This document shows, in pieces, positions 1-13,329 of a stretch of DNA of 64,000 bases. The stretch comes from Aradus depressus (taxonomy: Eukaryota > Arthropoda > Insecta > Hemiptera > Aradidae). The stretch spans positions 35,163,489 through 35,227,488 of the forward strand of contig OY759224.1 in the NCBI GenBank assembly GCA_963662175.1, written 5' to 3'. The first letter of the stretch is position 1; each line of letters opens with the position of its first letter. The notes below the pieces were generated by a model. The model saw nothing but the letters and a program-made list of their open reading frames with translations, was not told the DNA's origin and did not search any database. Made by a program: the position numbers and the translations under genes.

Positions 1-847
1 AATCTTTAATTTTCAGAATCACACCGGGAGACTTTTGGATTTTTGGATTGGTGCAAGTAACGTAGTTTGAAAATTTTACAGAGTTATTTATAACATATGT
101 TTTTCATTTTTTTAAGAGCTTCACTCAACCATATTGTAGATTATTTTATTTTTGAAATTATAGAGTTAATTACCTTAAATTTTTTTTATTATTCAAAATT
201 TTATTCATTTTTTAATTTATTGTGAAAGGCAACAAGTAAATATATTTAATAAAAACCTTTCAATACATTCTAATTATAGGTTAGGTTTTATAACTCATGC
301 CCGGGCTTTAACTACGAGGTCATATCGCCTACTACCAGAGCGCTCCATTCTAATTATATGGTTAAATAATTCTAATAAAATGGTTTAGATACATTCTAAA
401 TTTTGAGTTAGAGAGGTGAAATAAATACAAATTCAAGTTACAGAGGTAACAAACATATTTATATTTATTATAAATCAACATTATCTCAAAACATCCTCAA
501 AATAAAGATACGTAGTATATGTAGTAGGTATTAAAAAAAAGTCAACAATTTTTTTTGCTTTAGATAATTGGTGATCCTGTTTATTGCATACTCCTAAATT
601 GTTTTCTAAGAAACAATGGTGTACATTGTCGGCAAATTCTTAAAGTCGGTAACTTATGTTTCTTCGAGCTATAGAGGTAATAAGTTTCAAATAATCTGGT
701 TGTAAAATAAAACATTGCTACGTTCGAGATACAGAGGTCCAATTTATTTTTTCGAGTTATAGAGGGAAAATATGTACCAAAATGACTACCGATTATTTCG
801 ACTATTAGAGGGTTGAGATTTGTATACTTTATATAATTGTGTTTCAG
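1..847 (+). other. Intron of EFTUD2 (3' part), AT-rich
   Basis: This stretch precedes the first recognisable exon and ends in a polypyrimidine-poor acceptor reading tttcag at 842-847. It is AT-rich with many short T and A runs and several scattered copies of a short 'cgagttayagaggt' type motif (around 415, 440, 665, 730, 755). Apart from the small SINE fragment at 279-345 I see no coding segment or recognised element in it. The upstream exons of the gene must lie outside the window. Confidence 0.7.
279..345 (-). mobile_element. 5'-truncated tRNA-SINE fragment with 13-bp TSD
   Basis: These 67 bp match, in reverse orientation, the last part of the full SINE copies at 23019 and 38383 (the 'cccgggctttaactacgagg' stretch followed by the region with 'accagagcgctc'). 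The insertion is flanked by a perfect 13-bp direct repeat, cattctaattata, at 266-278 and 346-358. The 3' end of the SINE abuts the TSD and consists of a single CCTAACC unit. The clean TSD shows that this very short piece was retroposed and 5'-truncated rather than left over from decay. Confidence 0.85.
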
Positions 848-1027
848 TTGAGCCAGTGAAGCCATCGGAGCTGCCCAAGATGCTGGACGGACTGCGGAAA
901 GTGAACAAGTCGTACCCGCTGCTGGCCACCAAAGTGGAGGAGTCTGGTGAGCACGTTGTCCTGGGCACAGGGGAGCTCTACCTCGACTGTGTCATGCACG
1001 ACCTCAGGAACATGTACTCCGAGATAG
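848..1027 (+). CDS. EFTUD2: EFTUD2/Snu114 exon (domain III)
   Basis: This exon encodes about 60 residues of the U5 snRNP 116-kDa GTPase, the EF-2-like spliceosomal protein that drives rearrangement of U4/U6 and Brr2 activity in the nucleus. The translation contains [18 protein letters not shown] and [20 protein letters not shown], the EF-G domain III signature (ES-GE..-G-GEL-L) in its Snu114 form. The exon opens after tttcag with the last two bases of a valine codon and closes with one base of an aspartate codon before gtatct, which joins in frame to the next exon. Earlier exons (GTPase domain) are not in the window. Domain assignment follows from the known family; the exon edges are read from the GT/AG sites and frame continuity. 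Confidence 0.95.
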
Positions 1028-1174
1028 GTATCTTTCATCTTATCCTATTTTAGGGGGGACTTTAGCGTTTAGTTTCAAGCCCTGTTGTGCAAAAATAAAA
1101 ATAAAATTAGATAAATCCGAAATTGACCTACAAAAAAAACCTCCAAATTGCATGCACTAAGTTAACGTAAGTGA

Positions 1175-1387
<213 letters not shown>

Positions 1388-1459
1388 TAGTTATTTTCTT
1401 CTTTTTTTAAACTATACTAATCTGCCTACTAACATTGTCTAATGAAAGATGGTGTTTGA

Positions 1460-2002
<543 letters not shown>

Positions 2003-2269
2003 GTAGATACTTATTGTGACTTATACCCGGGTTTGACTACAAAGTCATATCGCTTACCTCTCTCGTCGCTCTGGTGCGGTGAGTCCTAAATTTTCCTACC
2101 CCAGGTTTAGTCTTTGACGAGTACCTGACATCGTATAGGCTCAAGACCTTCGTGTGCTCAAGGTTTTTTCACCTTGCAGATAAAAAAGTAAGGGCCTCGG
2201 CCGGGCTTCGAACTCGCATTCTTAAGCTCAGTAAACAAAAACGCTTCCTCTGAGCTATCGGCGCTCTCG
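2003..2269 (-). mobile_element. Full-length tRNA-derived SINE, diverged copy
   Basis: Reverse-strand SINE. On the minus strand it begins with gcgccgatagctcagagg, a tRNA-like A box, followed about 40 nt later by the B box gagttcgaagcc. The shared SINE body follows, with the 'cctgtacgatgtcaggt'-like segment and a 3' part near the 'cggtga' and 'accctaggt' motifs. It is flanked by the 9-bp direct repeat aacataata (1994-2002, 2270-2278). It differs from the copies at 23019 and 38383 in the tRNA head and lacks a CCTAA tail, suggesting an older subfamily. Confidence 0.75.
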
Positions 2270-2494
2270 AACATAATAATATACAAATGTTCTTAATAAT
2301 AAACATTAATGTCTGAACACAGTTAATTTTTCTTGACTGCCACATATTGCTCACATTGTTTTCGTATTTTACGGTTTAATAGAGATCAATCAGGCGGGAG
2401 AGGGGGGGAGTCAACTGAAGAATGATGTTTTTGATCCCCTATAGCCACCATATTGAATATGAAATTTCTAATAGAAAAATATATTCCACATTTA

Positions 2495-3740
2495 CCTCAC
2501 AGTAAGCTTTCATATCACCGCGGCCAGAGTAGGCTTGTTGTTTGCCCTATGTGTGTTGGCCCCTGTAGCAGTCCTGTCTCTTTAATAAAGTCCAGGATTC
2601 TGCTGCAGGTTCCCTCCATTACCTGCTTCGGTTCCGTTATGGCAGACCCGAAGAAGTAAAATCTGCTTTCTAGTGCCTTTCACTGGCTTAAAATACGAAC
2701 CGGAGTCTCATTTCCTCGCCACATTTCCTGCACAGAGGGCTTCTAGCGATGCTCATATTGTGCAGGTGTTTTGTTTATATGACAGTGTCCGGTTTTCAGC
2801 CCTGTCATAGCCCTATGATCCATTCTGCTCATATTCAGCAGCTCTCGGCTCTTTTTCTCTGTCGGTTCCGCTATAAAGAGTTTTGAATGTCTTTGCTTTG
2901 GGACCCCTCTCCAGAACTGGATGCGTTTCCTGGTCAGCCAACTTTTTATTGCCGCCCTTGCGGTGCTCTTAGAGATCCCGCAGAAGGGTTTCGATCCTAT
3001 AGGTCCTCTGTCAGCTCCTGACCGGACTGGTTGATCAGCCTTTTCGTTGCGTTCACACCTCTGATGTCCTGGTACCCATCTCAAATATACTCTATTTTGG
3101 TCCCTCATGGACAGTGCTTGAAGGCTTCCAGAACGATTTCGGAATCTATGTTGACAGCTCGCAGCGCTGCTTGGCTGTCAGACAGTATCAGGATCCGCCC
3201 TCCCTAGATGAGTCAGGCGCACCCGAGGATGGCATATACTTCAGCTTGGAACACAGTAGGATACACACCTACGGATATACTAGTGTCTCCCTTTACTGTC
3301 CTCCCATGTATTCCAGCTCCAACTAACTCCTCTCTCGGTTTTTGAACCGTCTGTGAACCAGACCAGCTTACCCCGGATCTTGGGTCTCAAGGTCCAGTCA
3401 GTAGTTATTTCTGTCTGGTATTGATACTTTATTTTTTTTATTAATGTCAAAAACTGGTGTCATTGTGTCTGTGTCCATCCTTATAGTATAGGGTCCTCCA
3501 AAATATCCCAGAAGATTGCTGAATGCCCGGCCCTCGGTGTGTTGTCCGGTATTAGGTTATTTGTTTTCAGCCTATAGGCTCCCCTTCTTGCCTCCGCTTT
3601 CACCATCAAGAAGAGTGGGGGGAGGTTTAGAAGGGTTTCCATGGCTGCTGTTGGGGTGGTGCTCATGGTCCCAGTGATTCCCAAGCAGGCAAGTCATTGG
3701 ACTTTGTCCAGTTGTTTCCTCCTTTGTCATATAGACCATT
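2495..3740 (-). pseudogene. Jockey-type LINE fragment: end of RT plus RNase H
   Basis: Read on the minus strand from about 3740 down, broken frames give the post-RT motif KVQ-LACLGITGTMSTTPT with METLLNLPPLFLMVKAEARR. The RNase H core follows (GGRILILSDSQAALRAV, SEIVLEAFKHCP, VYLRWVPGHQRCERNEKAD), then the C-terminal region with CRKCGEE and IGQTTSLLWPR near 2520. Together these mark the 3' half of a non-LTR retrotransposon ORF2 with an RNase H domain. Stops and frame changes (for example between 3108 and 3150) make it dead. It sits antisense in an EFTUD2 intron. The 5' boundary is approximate and no TSD was identified. Confidence 0.8.
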
Positions 3741-3936
3741 CCATATAGAAAATATTTTGTTTTTTTGATCCCTTAATTTTCCAGGGGCAACGAAAAATGC
3801 TGTATTTATCCTTATAATAATTTTCCTGGTGTTTGGTGTATTTTTGGATATTTCAGAGAAAACCAAATTTTCTAGGTCAAATCATTTAGTCTCCAGAGAG
3901 ACGAACATTCACACACAACTCGCTTGTAAGGTTTCA

Positions 3937-4506
3937 GTAGTAGTAGTAAAGTTTTTATTCAATTAACATAATAGAAAATTACATACAAAACATATATACA
4001 ATAATGTGACCTTTTATGAAGACAAACTCAATGTCCTAAGCCGAGGAGTCTAGATTTACATAAATAATATTATCTTATAAACTTATTAACAACAAATTTT
4101 TCTTTCTAAAATACAAATAAAAATAAAATAATAAATATATCTTTGTTTATTTAATTCACAGTTTCTGAAATCGTAAGCCTCTTTGCAATAATTTACCAGT
4201 AGTTGCCAATCTTTACCATTTAATAATTCCAACATAAATGAAGTATCTATGTTGTTTTTAAATATTTTATTTTTTAAATCATATTTGGAGCAGGTAATGA
4301 GGAAGTGATATAGATCTTCTTTACAGGGGCTGTAACACATTGGGCATACATAGTCCACATCTTCGGAGGATAGGTGTGTAGCTTAGATGCAACAGTTCAC
4401 CTCTAAGTTTAATTAATAATCTAATACTTGACAATGGTAGGTCACTCTGTAAGTAACTATTAACTGAATCGTGGAACTCCAGTTCTCTACCTAGCAAGTA
4501 CCGGTA
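3937..4506 (-). mobile_element. 5'-truncated LINE insertion with 13-bp TSD
   Basis: A 570-bp antisense retroinsertion bounded by the direct repeat ttgtaaggtttca at 3924-3936 and 4507-4519. On the minus strand it starts with a partial coding region (YRYLLGRELEFHDSVNSY..., then after a frame change the zinc-finger-like CPMCYSPCKEDLYHFLITC and a hydrophobic tail). It ends in an AT-rich 3' UTR finishing in a short CTA repeat. The C-x2-C...HF...C pattern near the 3' end is typical of LINE ORF2 C-termini. The clade is uncertain; the tri-nucleotide tail differs from the LINE at 2495-3740. Confidence 0.8.
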
Positions 4507-4674
4507 TTGTAAGGTTTCATTTTCAGTCTTCAAGCTTGAGAACTTCGAAGAAATTGGTTGCGGCTAATAATAGCGAGCACAAAAGAATTTGTTCACTATG
4601 ACCGGAAGGAGGGCATATCCCAAAATATTGTAAAAGAAAATGTATTATTATTTTTTATTTTTTTTTTTTTTCAG

Positions 4675-4786
4675 GGTTTTCAGTGGGGAACACGAGAGGG
4701 GCCACTTTGTGAAGAGCCCATCAGAAACGTTAAATTTAAGATTCTTGATGCAGTTATAGCTGCGGAGCCGCTGCACCGAGGAGGAG
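4675..4786 (+). CDS. EFTUD2: EFTUD2/Snu114 exon (domain IV end)
   Basis: Short exon of 112 bp after a strong polypyrimidine tract and tttcag. It encodes [19 protein letters not shown] and [17 protein letters not shown], the conserved end of domain IV; the segment around 'W-REGPLC-E' is shared with EF-2. It ends with one base of a glycine codon before the donor gtgagt. The frame joins exactly to the exon at 5883. No defects seen. Confidence 0.95.
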
Positions 4787-6028
<1,242 letters not shown>

Positions 6029-6039
6029 TAGCCTCATGT

Positions 6040-6455
6040 TAACCTTAGGGTACCCATACACGTACAAGAAATCCTCAAGGAAAAAGCCTCCAGGATTTCC
6101 TGTACCGAACCCTCGCCCACACACGGAGAGGATTTTCCTCAAGGAAAAGGCTTTTGCGTCCACTTCTTTAAATTTTCGCGTACGCGGCCTCCTTTCTATT
6201 TCTATCATGGTAGTGTTTTGAACTTACTTGCCACGAGCAAGCTTCATTCTCGTACATATGTATAAATTCTGTTCTGAGACAGGTAAAATCCGGCCTCAAG
6301 GCGGAAAAAGAATTGATTTTTGTTCGGGATTTTTAGCCTTTCCCATCCACCACGCCCTCAAGGGATGCCGCCATACACGTTGGGGAATTCCTCAAGGCTT
6401 GGACTGTTCAGGCCAAACCTTGAGGAAATCCCTCTCGTGTGTGGGTATCCTTAGA
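6040..6455. mobile_element. MITE-like element with inverted termini
   Basis: The left end reads cttagggtacccatacacg and the right end, on the opposite strand, reads ctaaggatacccacacacg, so the two ends are inverted copies differing at a few positions. Both are followed a little inside by atcctcaagg or attcctcaagg. More copies of the 'cctcaagg' motif occur inside (around 6072, 6138, 6295, 6355, 6390, 6415), giving the element an internally repetitive look. No protein is encoded. I could not identify a convincing TSD, so the superfamily stays open and the ends may be off by several bases. Confidence 0.55.
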
Positions 6456-6639
6456 GCGACTTCCAAACAGATCCGTTGGTTTGGTCCACTCTTCATTCAG
6501 GCAGAAAGGATGAGCTCTCTTCAGATTGCTGCCCTTTTCTACGTCGTGTTCTTCTTTAAAACTGTCCTTACCCTCTCTGGGTGATTCGGAGTAAAATCGC
6601 AAAAACCTTCCAGCTTATTGTAGGAGTATTGAGGGTCAG

Positions 6640-6760
6640 TCAAAGATGGAAAAAAAAACACTATTCAGATGCCAACGTTTCGATATATTTTATATCATCA
6701 TCAGGGCCTACAAACATGGGGGAGAAATCAAGATTAGAATCAAAAATAAAAAAACACAAA
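6640..6760 (-). mobile_element. Penelope-like element terminus
   Basis: On the minus strand this segment reads as the typical end sequence of Penelope-like elements, with a ctgatga box, a short AT stem and cgaaacg (see 6678-6704). The adjoining part on the right continues with a gggagaaatc region and then a long A/T homopolymer block at about 6755-6790. No PLE coding sequence is retained nearby. Identification rests on resemblance to PLE ends elsewhere in this window and on knowledge that PLE ends carry hammerhead motifs. Confidence 0.45.
6678..6704 (-). ncRNA. Candidate minimal hammerhead ribozyme core
   Basis: On the minus strand, CTGATGA (6704-6698) is followed by one T, then GATATA, a three-base AAA loop and TATATC, a perfect 6-bp stem II, and then GAAA (6681-6678). 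CUGANGA, stem II and GAAA in this order are the conserved core of hammerhead ribozymes, and such motifs are known from Penelope-like element termini. The stem III and cleavage-site side is not obvious by eye, so activity is not shown. Confidence 0.45.
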
Positions 6761-8697
<1,937 letters not shown>

Positions 8698-8901
8698 ATC
8701 GTACCTGGAGACCCGCTGGACAAGAGCATTGTCATCAGGCCACTGGAGCCCCAGCCCCCGACGCACCTCGCTCGCGAGTTCATGATCAAGACCCGTCGAC
8801 GGAAGGGCCTCTCCGAGGACGTCTCTATCAACAAGTTCTTCGACGATCCCATGTTGCTTGAGCTTGCTCGCCAGGACGTCATGTTCAACTATCCTTTATA
8901 A
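8698..8901 (+). CDS. EFTUD2: EFTUD2/Snu114 last coding exon and stop
   Basis: Encodes [20 protein letters not shown], then [20 protein letters not shown] and [20 protein letters not shown] ending L-stop (taa 8899-8901). This C-terminal tail after domain V is specific to Snu114/EFTUD2 and ends at the same place as in animals generally. With the six exons upstream the window holds 1,145 bp of coding sequence, about 380 codons of a protein that is usually about 970 residues long. Confidence 0.95.
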   Translation: MVPGDPLDKSIVIRPLEPQPPTHLAREFMIKTRRRKGLSEDVSINKFFDDPMLLELARQDVMFNYPL

Positions 8902-9023
8902 AAAAAACTCATTTTACTCGCCTGTAAATTAAATTAGCTAGCATATGTATTATTAAAAATGTTCGCTAAGAGTGACTCAGCAGTTGTGAGCAAAGGATTG
9001 TTGTTAATTTCAGTTGTAATGTA

Positions 9024-9029
9024 AATAAA
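9024..9029 (+). promoter_or_regulatory. Poly(A) signal of EFTUD2
   Basis: A canonical AATAAA hexamer 123 bp after the stop codon, followed within about 15-20 bp by a T-rich stretch (tcttgttttttaag). This gives a short 3' UTR of roughly 140-150 bp. Confidence 0.7.
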
Positions 9030-9030
9030 G

Positions 9031-9490
9031 TCTTGTTTTTTAAGTATCCAATTTTTTTTTTTTTTTTCATATTTCCTCATATTTTGGAAAACACACTTTT
9101 ATCGAGCAATCTCAATAGACCGACTTCAATCATATACGAAGAAAGGCTACCATAAGTAGAGATGAAAAGTATGTTTTGGTTCGTTCTTTCCGAAGTAGCA
9201 ATAGAGAAAATGAGTCCACCAGAATCAAAACTCACAGTATCGAAAAATCAAAATTCTGGGAATTTGCCTAAAACCGCTCCCGACTACAATTTGCTTCGCC
9301 GGTTCTTGCAGATGGTTTTTTTTTTTTTGCATCCTTTTAGCACTTTAAAATGAAACAAAAAAAACTGATTTTTATATAGCGTTAGAAAAATAAAAGTAAT
9401 AAAATTTTGGATACTGTTAGTGTTGGGTTTGGGTACAGGTTAATGAGAACTTAGAGTAGAGCAACAGATATATTTATTTGGTCAACACCC
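9031..9490. other. Intergenic, no gene seen
   Basis: Contains a T15 run (9052-9067) and scattered AT-rich sequence. A motif gttgggtttgggtacagg at about 9422 and a phrase 'ggataatgtgagttttgatt' recurring around 9873 and 11315 suggest remnants of one repeat split by later insertions, but I cannot name the family. Confidence 0.4.
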
Positions 9491-9494
9491 TTAT

Positions 9495-9850
9495 TACAAA
9501 ACCGCGTGGTAACGAACACAAAGTCAGTTGTTCAATAATAAGTCCCATACCGCGTGGGAACTACACAAGTCACTCACTTACTGTGCTTGGTAACAGACGA
9601 CTCACTTTATACCCGCGTGGTAATAACCAACTCACTTCCGCATGGTAACTAAAGACTCACCTTATACCCGCGTGGTAATAAGGACGAATCCATTCCGCAC
9701 ACCGCGTGCTGGCTCGACCCAGACTCTCAGTCCACCCCGCGTGGTGCCCAACTGCTTACTGACTCATGTCGTTCAAGAGTCCCGCCGACTCCTATCGATT
9801 GTCTCGGCGTGTTCCCGAATTCACCCACACTCAAACCCGCGACTTAACAG
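9495..9850. repeat. Irregular repeat of CCGCGTGGTAA motif
   Basis: At least eight variants of ccgcgtggtaay occur between about 9501 and 9745 (for example at 9502, 9551, 9611, 9638, 9668, 9702, 9737) spaced irregularly by about 27-50 bp and separated by 'actcact' type words. The region is GC-richer than its surroundings. It encodes nothing recognisable. It could be part of an LTR or a decayed minisatellite. Confidence 0.5.
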
Positions 9851-9952
9851 TTAGTTTTGAAAGCAATGTTTGGATAATGTGAGTTTTGATTCCCAGCGCA
9901 AAGGATAATGTTAGTTTTGTTGCCAACTTTCTCAAACATATACAGGGTGTTT

Positions 9953-10895
9953 CAGGGTTAAGTAGCCAAACTGAAAATTTGAACTAAGGACCTAAAAACA
10001 AGAAAAAAATTTCCTATGGAGGTATGTCCTCAAACGCAAACTACTTTTTCATTAAATATAAACATTAACATTCATATTAAATGTTGTCCAAAGTGATTTC
10101 CTTGAGCATTAAGACAGGATCAACAGCATCCCATGATCTTTCTTCAACAGCAACAGTGGCAGAACGGCACTGGATATGTGTTATTGTTTCACAAGATTCA
10201 ATTATCCTTCTTCGTAAAGAATTAAGGTCATTGACCGGCCTTGCATAGACTTTTTGTTTAATGTCACCCATTAGGTAGGAAATATTTTTTTCTTGTTTTG
10301 AGGTTCTTAGTTCATATTTTCGGTTTGGCCACTGCTGCTGTTGAAGAAAGATGCCGATCCTGTCTTAATGCTCAAGCAAATCACTTTGGACAACATTTAA
10401 TATGAATGTTAGTGTTTACATTTAATGAATAAAGTAGTTGCAACAAATAAAATAAGTTTTATTTATTTACTATGCCTAAATAATTCATAACAATGAAAAT
10501 CTTTAGGTGTGAATATCTCTTAAACAAAGCGTTTGCGGACATACCTCCATAGGAAAGTTTTTTCTTGTTTTGAGGTTCTTAGTTCATATTTTCGGTTTGG
10601 CCACTGCTGCTGTTGAAGAAAGATGCCGATCCTGTCTTAATGCTCAAGCAAATCACTTTGGACAACATTTAATATGAATGTTAGTGTTTACATTTAATGA
10701 ATAAAGTAGTTGCAACAAATAAAATAAGTTTTATTTATTTACTATGCCTAAATGATTCATAACAATGAAAATCTTTAGGTGTGAATATCTCTTAAACAAA
10801 GCGTTTGCGGACATACCTCCATAGGAAAGTTTTTTCTTGTTTTTAGGTCCTTAGTTCAAATTTTCAGTTTGGCTACTTAACCCTGAAACACCCTG
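9953..10895. mobile_element. Mariner-like non-autonomous element, TA target site
   Basis: Starts cagggtgtttcagggttaag and ends with the inverse, cttaaccctgaaacaccctg, each flanked by TA (9951-9952, 10896-10897). Inverted similarity extends for about 60 bp, through the 'cctatggaggtatgtcc' region. A 64-codon minus-strand ORF (10077-10271; starts MGDIKQKVYARPVNDLNSLR) resembles the C-terminal tail of insect mariner/IS630-type transposases. The right half contains a near-exact 272-bp tandem duplication (starting at 10291 and 10563). It has clearly lost its transposase core. Confidence 0.75.
10077..10271 (-). pseudogene. Transposase C-terminal remnant
   Basis: Sixty-four codons with the pattern G-xx-K-xx-VY----x-L--L--RI----- commonly seen at the end of insect mariner/Tc-type DDE transposases. 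No catalytic residues are included. Inside the 943-bp TA-flanked element it is the only coding trace. The assignment is by pattern memory only. Confidence 0.45.
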
Positions 10896-10897
10896 TA

Positions 10898-11540
10898 TAA
10901 ATAAATCAAAACCATTCAACATTTTGAAATGCAATGTAAATTTATTGTTACAATTATTACAACTTAAAATAATTTTTAAAATGACTAAAATTGACACATA
11001 ATTATAATTTTACATAAATTTTTATTTAAAATAAAAAATGCAAAAAAATACAGCACAAAATAAATGACAAACTCTTTGAGCAGGTTATGCTTGCAAATAC
11101 TGCTTCCTGATTGGTTAAAAGACGCTTAGTGTCAGAACTAACATTATCCACTAGGATAGAGTTAGTTCTGACTCCAACCCTCAACTTCTAGGCCCATTAA
11201 ACTTAGGATATGGTGACTTTTGATTCTCACTAACGCCATATTTGAATTCAGCTCAAAAAATTGCAAAAATACTCACTGCTATCTCAAATTTGTTAATTTT
11301 GGATATTGTGAGTTTTGAATCTGGAGGATTCACATATCTTTTTTCACATTTTTTAGGGCAGTAAAAGACTGGAGAGGGGGGGGGGGGGGGGGGACTAGAA
11401 ACAGTGTAAATATAGGAACTCTAATAGTTACAAATATAAAACAATCAGTAATTTGGGAAATTTGATTCGAAATTAAAACTGTCATTTTACTTGATGACAA
11501 AGGGAAGATGGTTCATTCGTCGACAATCTTCTTCAAGTTT
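10898..11540. other. Intergenic AT-rich sequence with a poly-G tract
   Basis: No gene seen. It contains a run of 18 G at 11376-11393 and a short inverted pair around 11144-11172 (ttagttctgac / gtcagaactaac). The phrase 'gatattgtgagttttgaatc' near 11313 resembles one near 9873. Confidence 0.4.
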
Positions 11541-11544
11541 CCTC

Positions 11545-11960
11545 ACTTGGCATACTTCAGGATCTCCAGTGTTTCGGCCATCCTCTGGAAAAAATAAATA
11601 ACAATATATTAATAAATTAAATATTTGGCTAAAAATAAGCTTTACTGACATCGCGGTGGTGGGCGTTAAATGATTATAGCATCAAACAATAGAGACGGAG
11701 TGTACAAGCTCGAATTGTGCAGTTCGGGTTATATAGGCCAATCAGAAGGTAAATTTAAAGAAGGGATAAAAGAACACACAACTGAAGTAAAAAAAGGGGA
11801 AAATGTACATTTGCTAAGTATATCATTGATATGGATCAGATATTAAGGTAGACAGCTTGACTCTCTGGAACAGTTAGAAATTAGTAGAGCTAGAAAAATG
11901 TGAATTGTTTGAACGAGCAAACTCACTTCCTATACTTTTTATAGAATTCTATGTATTCTA
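11545..11960 (+). pseudogene. Penelope-like element fragment, GIY-YIG endonuclease
   Basis: A frame from 11685 to the stop at 11844 translates to NNRDGVYKLELCSSGYIGQS and continues KFKEGIKEHTTEVKK. The G(V)Y...GYIGQ spacing is the GIY-YIG nuclease signature as found at the C-terminus of Penelope-like retroelements. Degenerate in-frame traces (LDSLEQLEI, then a leucine-rich tail) continue to about 11960. The segment upstream (11561-11590) has a gtttcggccatcctctgg motif like PLE ends. Reverse transcriptase is absent, so this is a 3' fragment. Confidence 0.65.
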
Positions 11961-12330
11961 CCATAAACCCTATTCATTCTCTAAATTTCTGAGTATTATA
12001 TATGTGGTGATATGGAGGGGAGGAGCGTTCTCATCATATTCATGACAATCCAGAAACTATATTCCAGAAATATATAATAAATGTGTATTAATTAAGCAAC
12101 GATCAGCTATGGAACCCTTCAAAGTGTGACCTCATCATAATCTTTAATATGTATTCTTTTAACCTCGGTTCGGGAGAATTGTTTACCACGGAGCGATATC
12201 AAATGGTTCTCTTTTTTGTGACCGAAAATAAATGGGAGAATAATATAGCAGGAACATAAAATATTATTAGTAATTTGTGGAATATTAATATTATAAAGAA
12301 ACCATTGGGATTCCTAATTGTATGTACTTG
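11961..12330. other. Intergenic, nothing recognised
   Basis: AT-rich sequence with no open frame of note, no inverted termini and no tandem structure that I can see. Confidence 0.4.
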
Positions 12331-12341
12331 AAGTGCCTACC

Positions 12342-12396
12342 TTGGCCGATATGCCTCAGCATAAGGCCATAACTGAAATAAAAAAAAAAAAAAAAA
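12342..12396 (+). mobile_element. Tiny 5'-truncated retroinsertion with poly(A) and TSD
   Basis: A 55-bp insert beginning ttggccgatatgcctcagca and ending in about 20 A, flanked by the perfect 11-bp repeat aagtgcctacc at 12331-12341 and 12397-12407. Structure and tail are those of a LINE-mobilised, extremely truncated copy. The parent family is not identified; 'cataaggccataactgaaat' before the tail resembles LINE 3' ends. Confidence 0.7.
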
Positions 12397-12458
12397 AAGT
12401 GCCTACCAACATTCCACACTCCACCTGTGTTGGGAAGCACTGGCTTATAAAATTAAAT

Positions 12459-12660
12459 TCTGTTGAAGGTTCCACAAACTAACCTAGAGAGCGAAGTAGT
12501 GACATCTGTTGAGGGTGCCACAAACTAACCTAGAGAGCGAAGTAGTTACATCTGTTGAGGCTTCCACAAACTAACCTAGAGAGCGAAGTAGTGACATCTG
12601 TTGAGGCTTCCACAAACTAACCTAGAGAGCGAAGCAGAGACATCTCTTGAGGGTTTGAGA
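12459..12660. repeat. 46-bp minisatellite, four copies
   Basis: Four head-to-tail 46-bp units start at 12459, 12505, 12551 and 12597, followed by a partial fifth copy at 12643. Each contains ccacaaactaacctagagag and gcgaagtagtgacatct, with a few point differences. An ORF across it is a by-product of the repeat. Confidence 0.9.
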
Positions 12661-13009
12661 ACAGAATTTCCTAATATCTTGATAAATATTCTCCATGAGA
12701 AAATAGCAACGTTTTGGTTCTTAAAAAAACTTTCAGTTAAATATTTTTTAGGATGGTGGGTGTTGGTTTGCCTTATATCGTCCAGACAGCGTCTTTGCCC
12801 ACTTTAATGATGACATTTCAGACATCTATTGTCACATCCAGTAAAATCTTTTGATAAGGATCACTTAACTTGGTCCCTTTTCACTTTTACTAGTCCTCAT
12901 TATAACATCTTTCGCCTCATAGCGCTTTGAAGCGTTATAACAAAGTTTTATTTTAGTATTGAACTAAAGATTAATTATGAGAATGTTAGCAATGTTGATA
13001 TAAATACTT
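12661..13009. other. Intergenic, nothing recognised
   Basis: AT-rich sequence up to the ACTT target repeat (13006-13009) of the next element. No gene or repeat recognised. Confidence 0.4.
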
Positions 13010-13329
13010 GAGGGGCTTAGTTTCAAAACCGGCTAAGTCCAAAAAAATAAAAATCGGAGATATTCAGGAAAATGTTTTTTGAGATATTTCCCAACTTTTA
13101 GTAGAAAAGATAGTCGAAAAAAAAAAATGTTTTCTTAACGAACATTAATTTTTTTTATTTTTTTTATTTAGTTATTTTAAGCCACAACTGTGCAAAAAAT
13201 GCACAACCTGGGCTGGGCTGACATGTACTCTACAAAAATTTAAAAAATAAATAAAATAATAAAAATAAATATGACATGAGAGGCTTGAGAGAGGAAAAAC
13301 AGCCAGCGGTGAAACCTCATGACATCACT

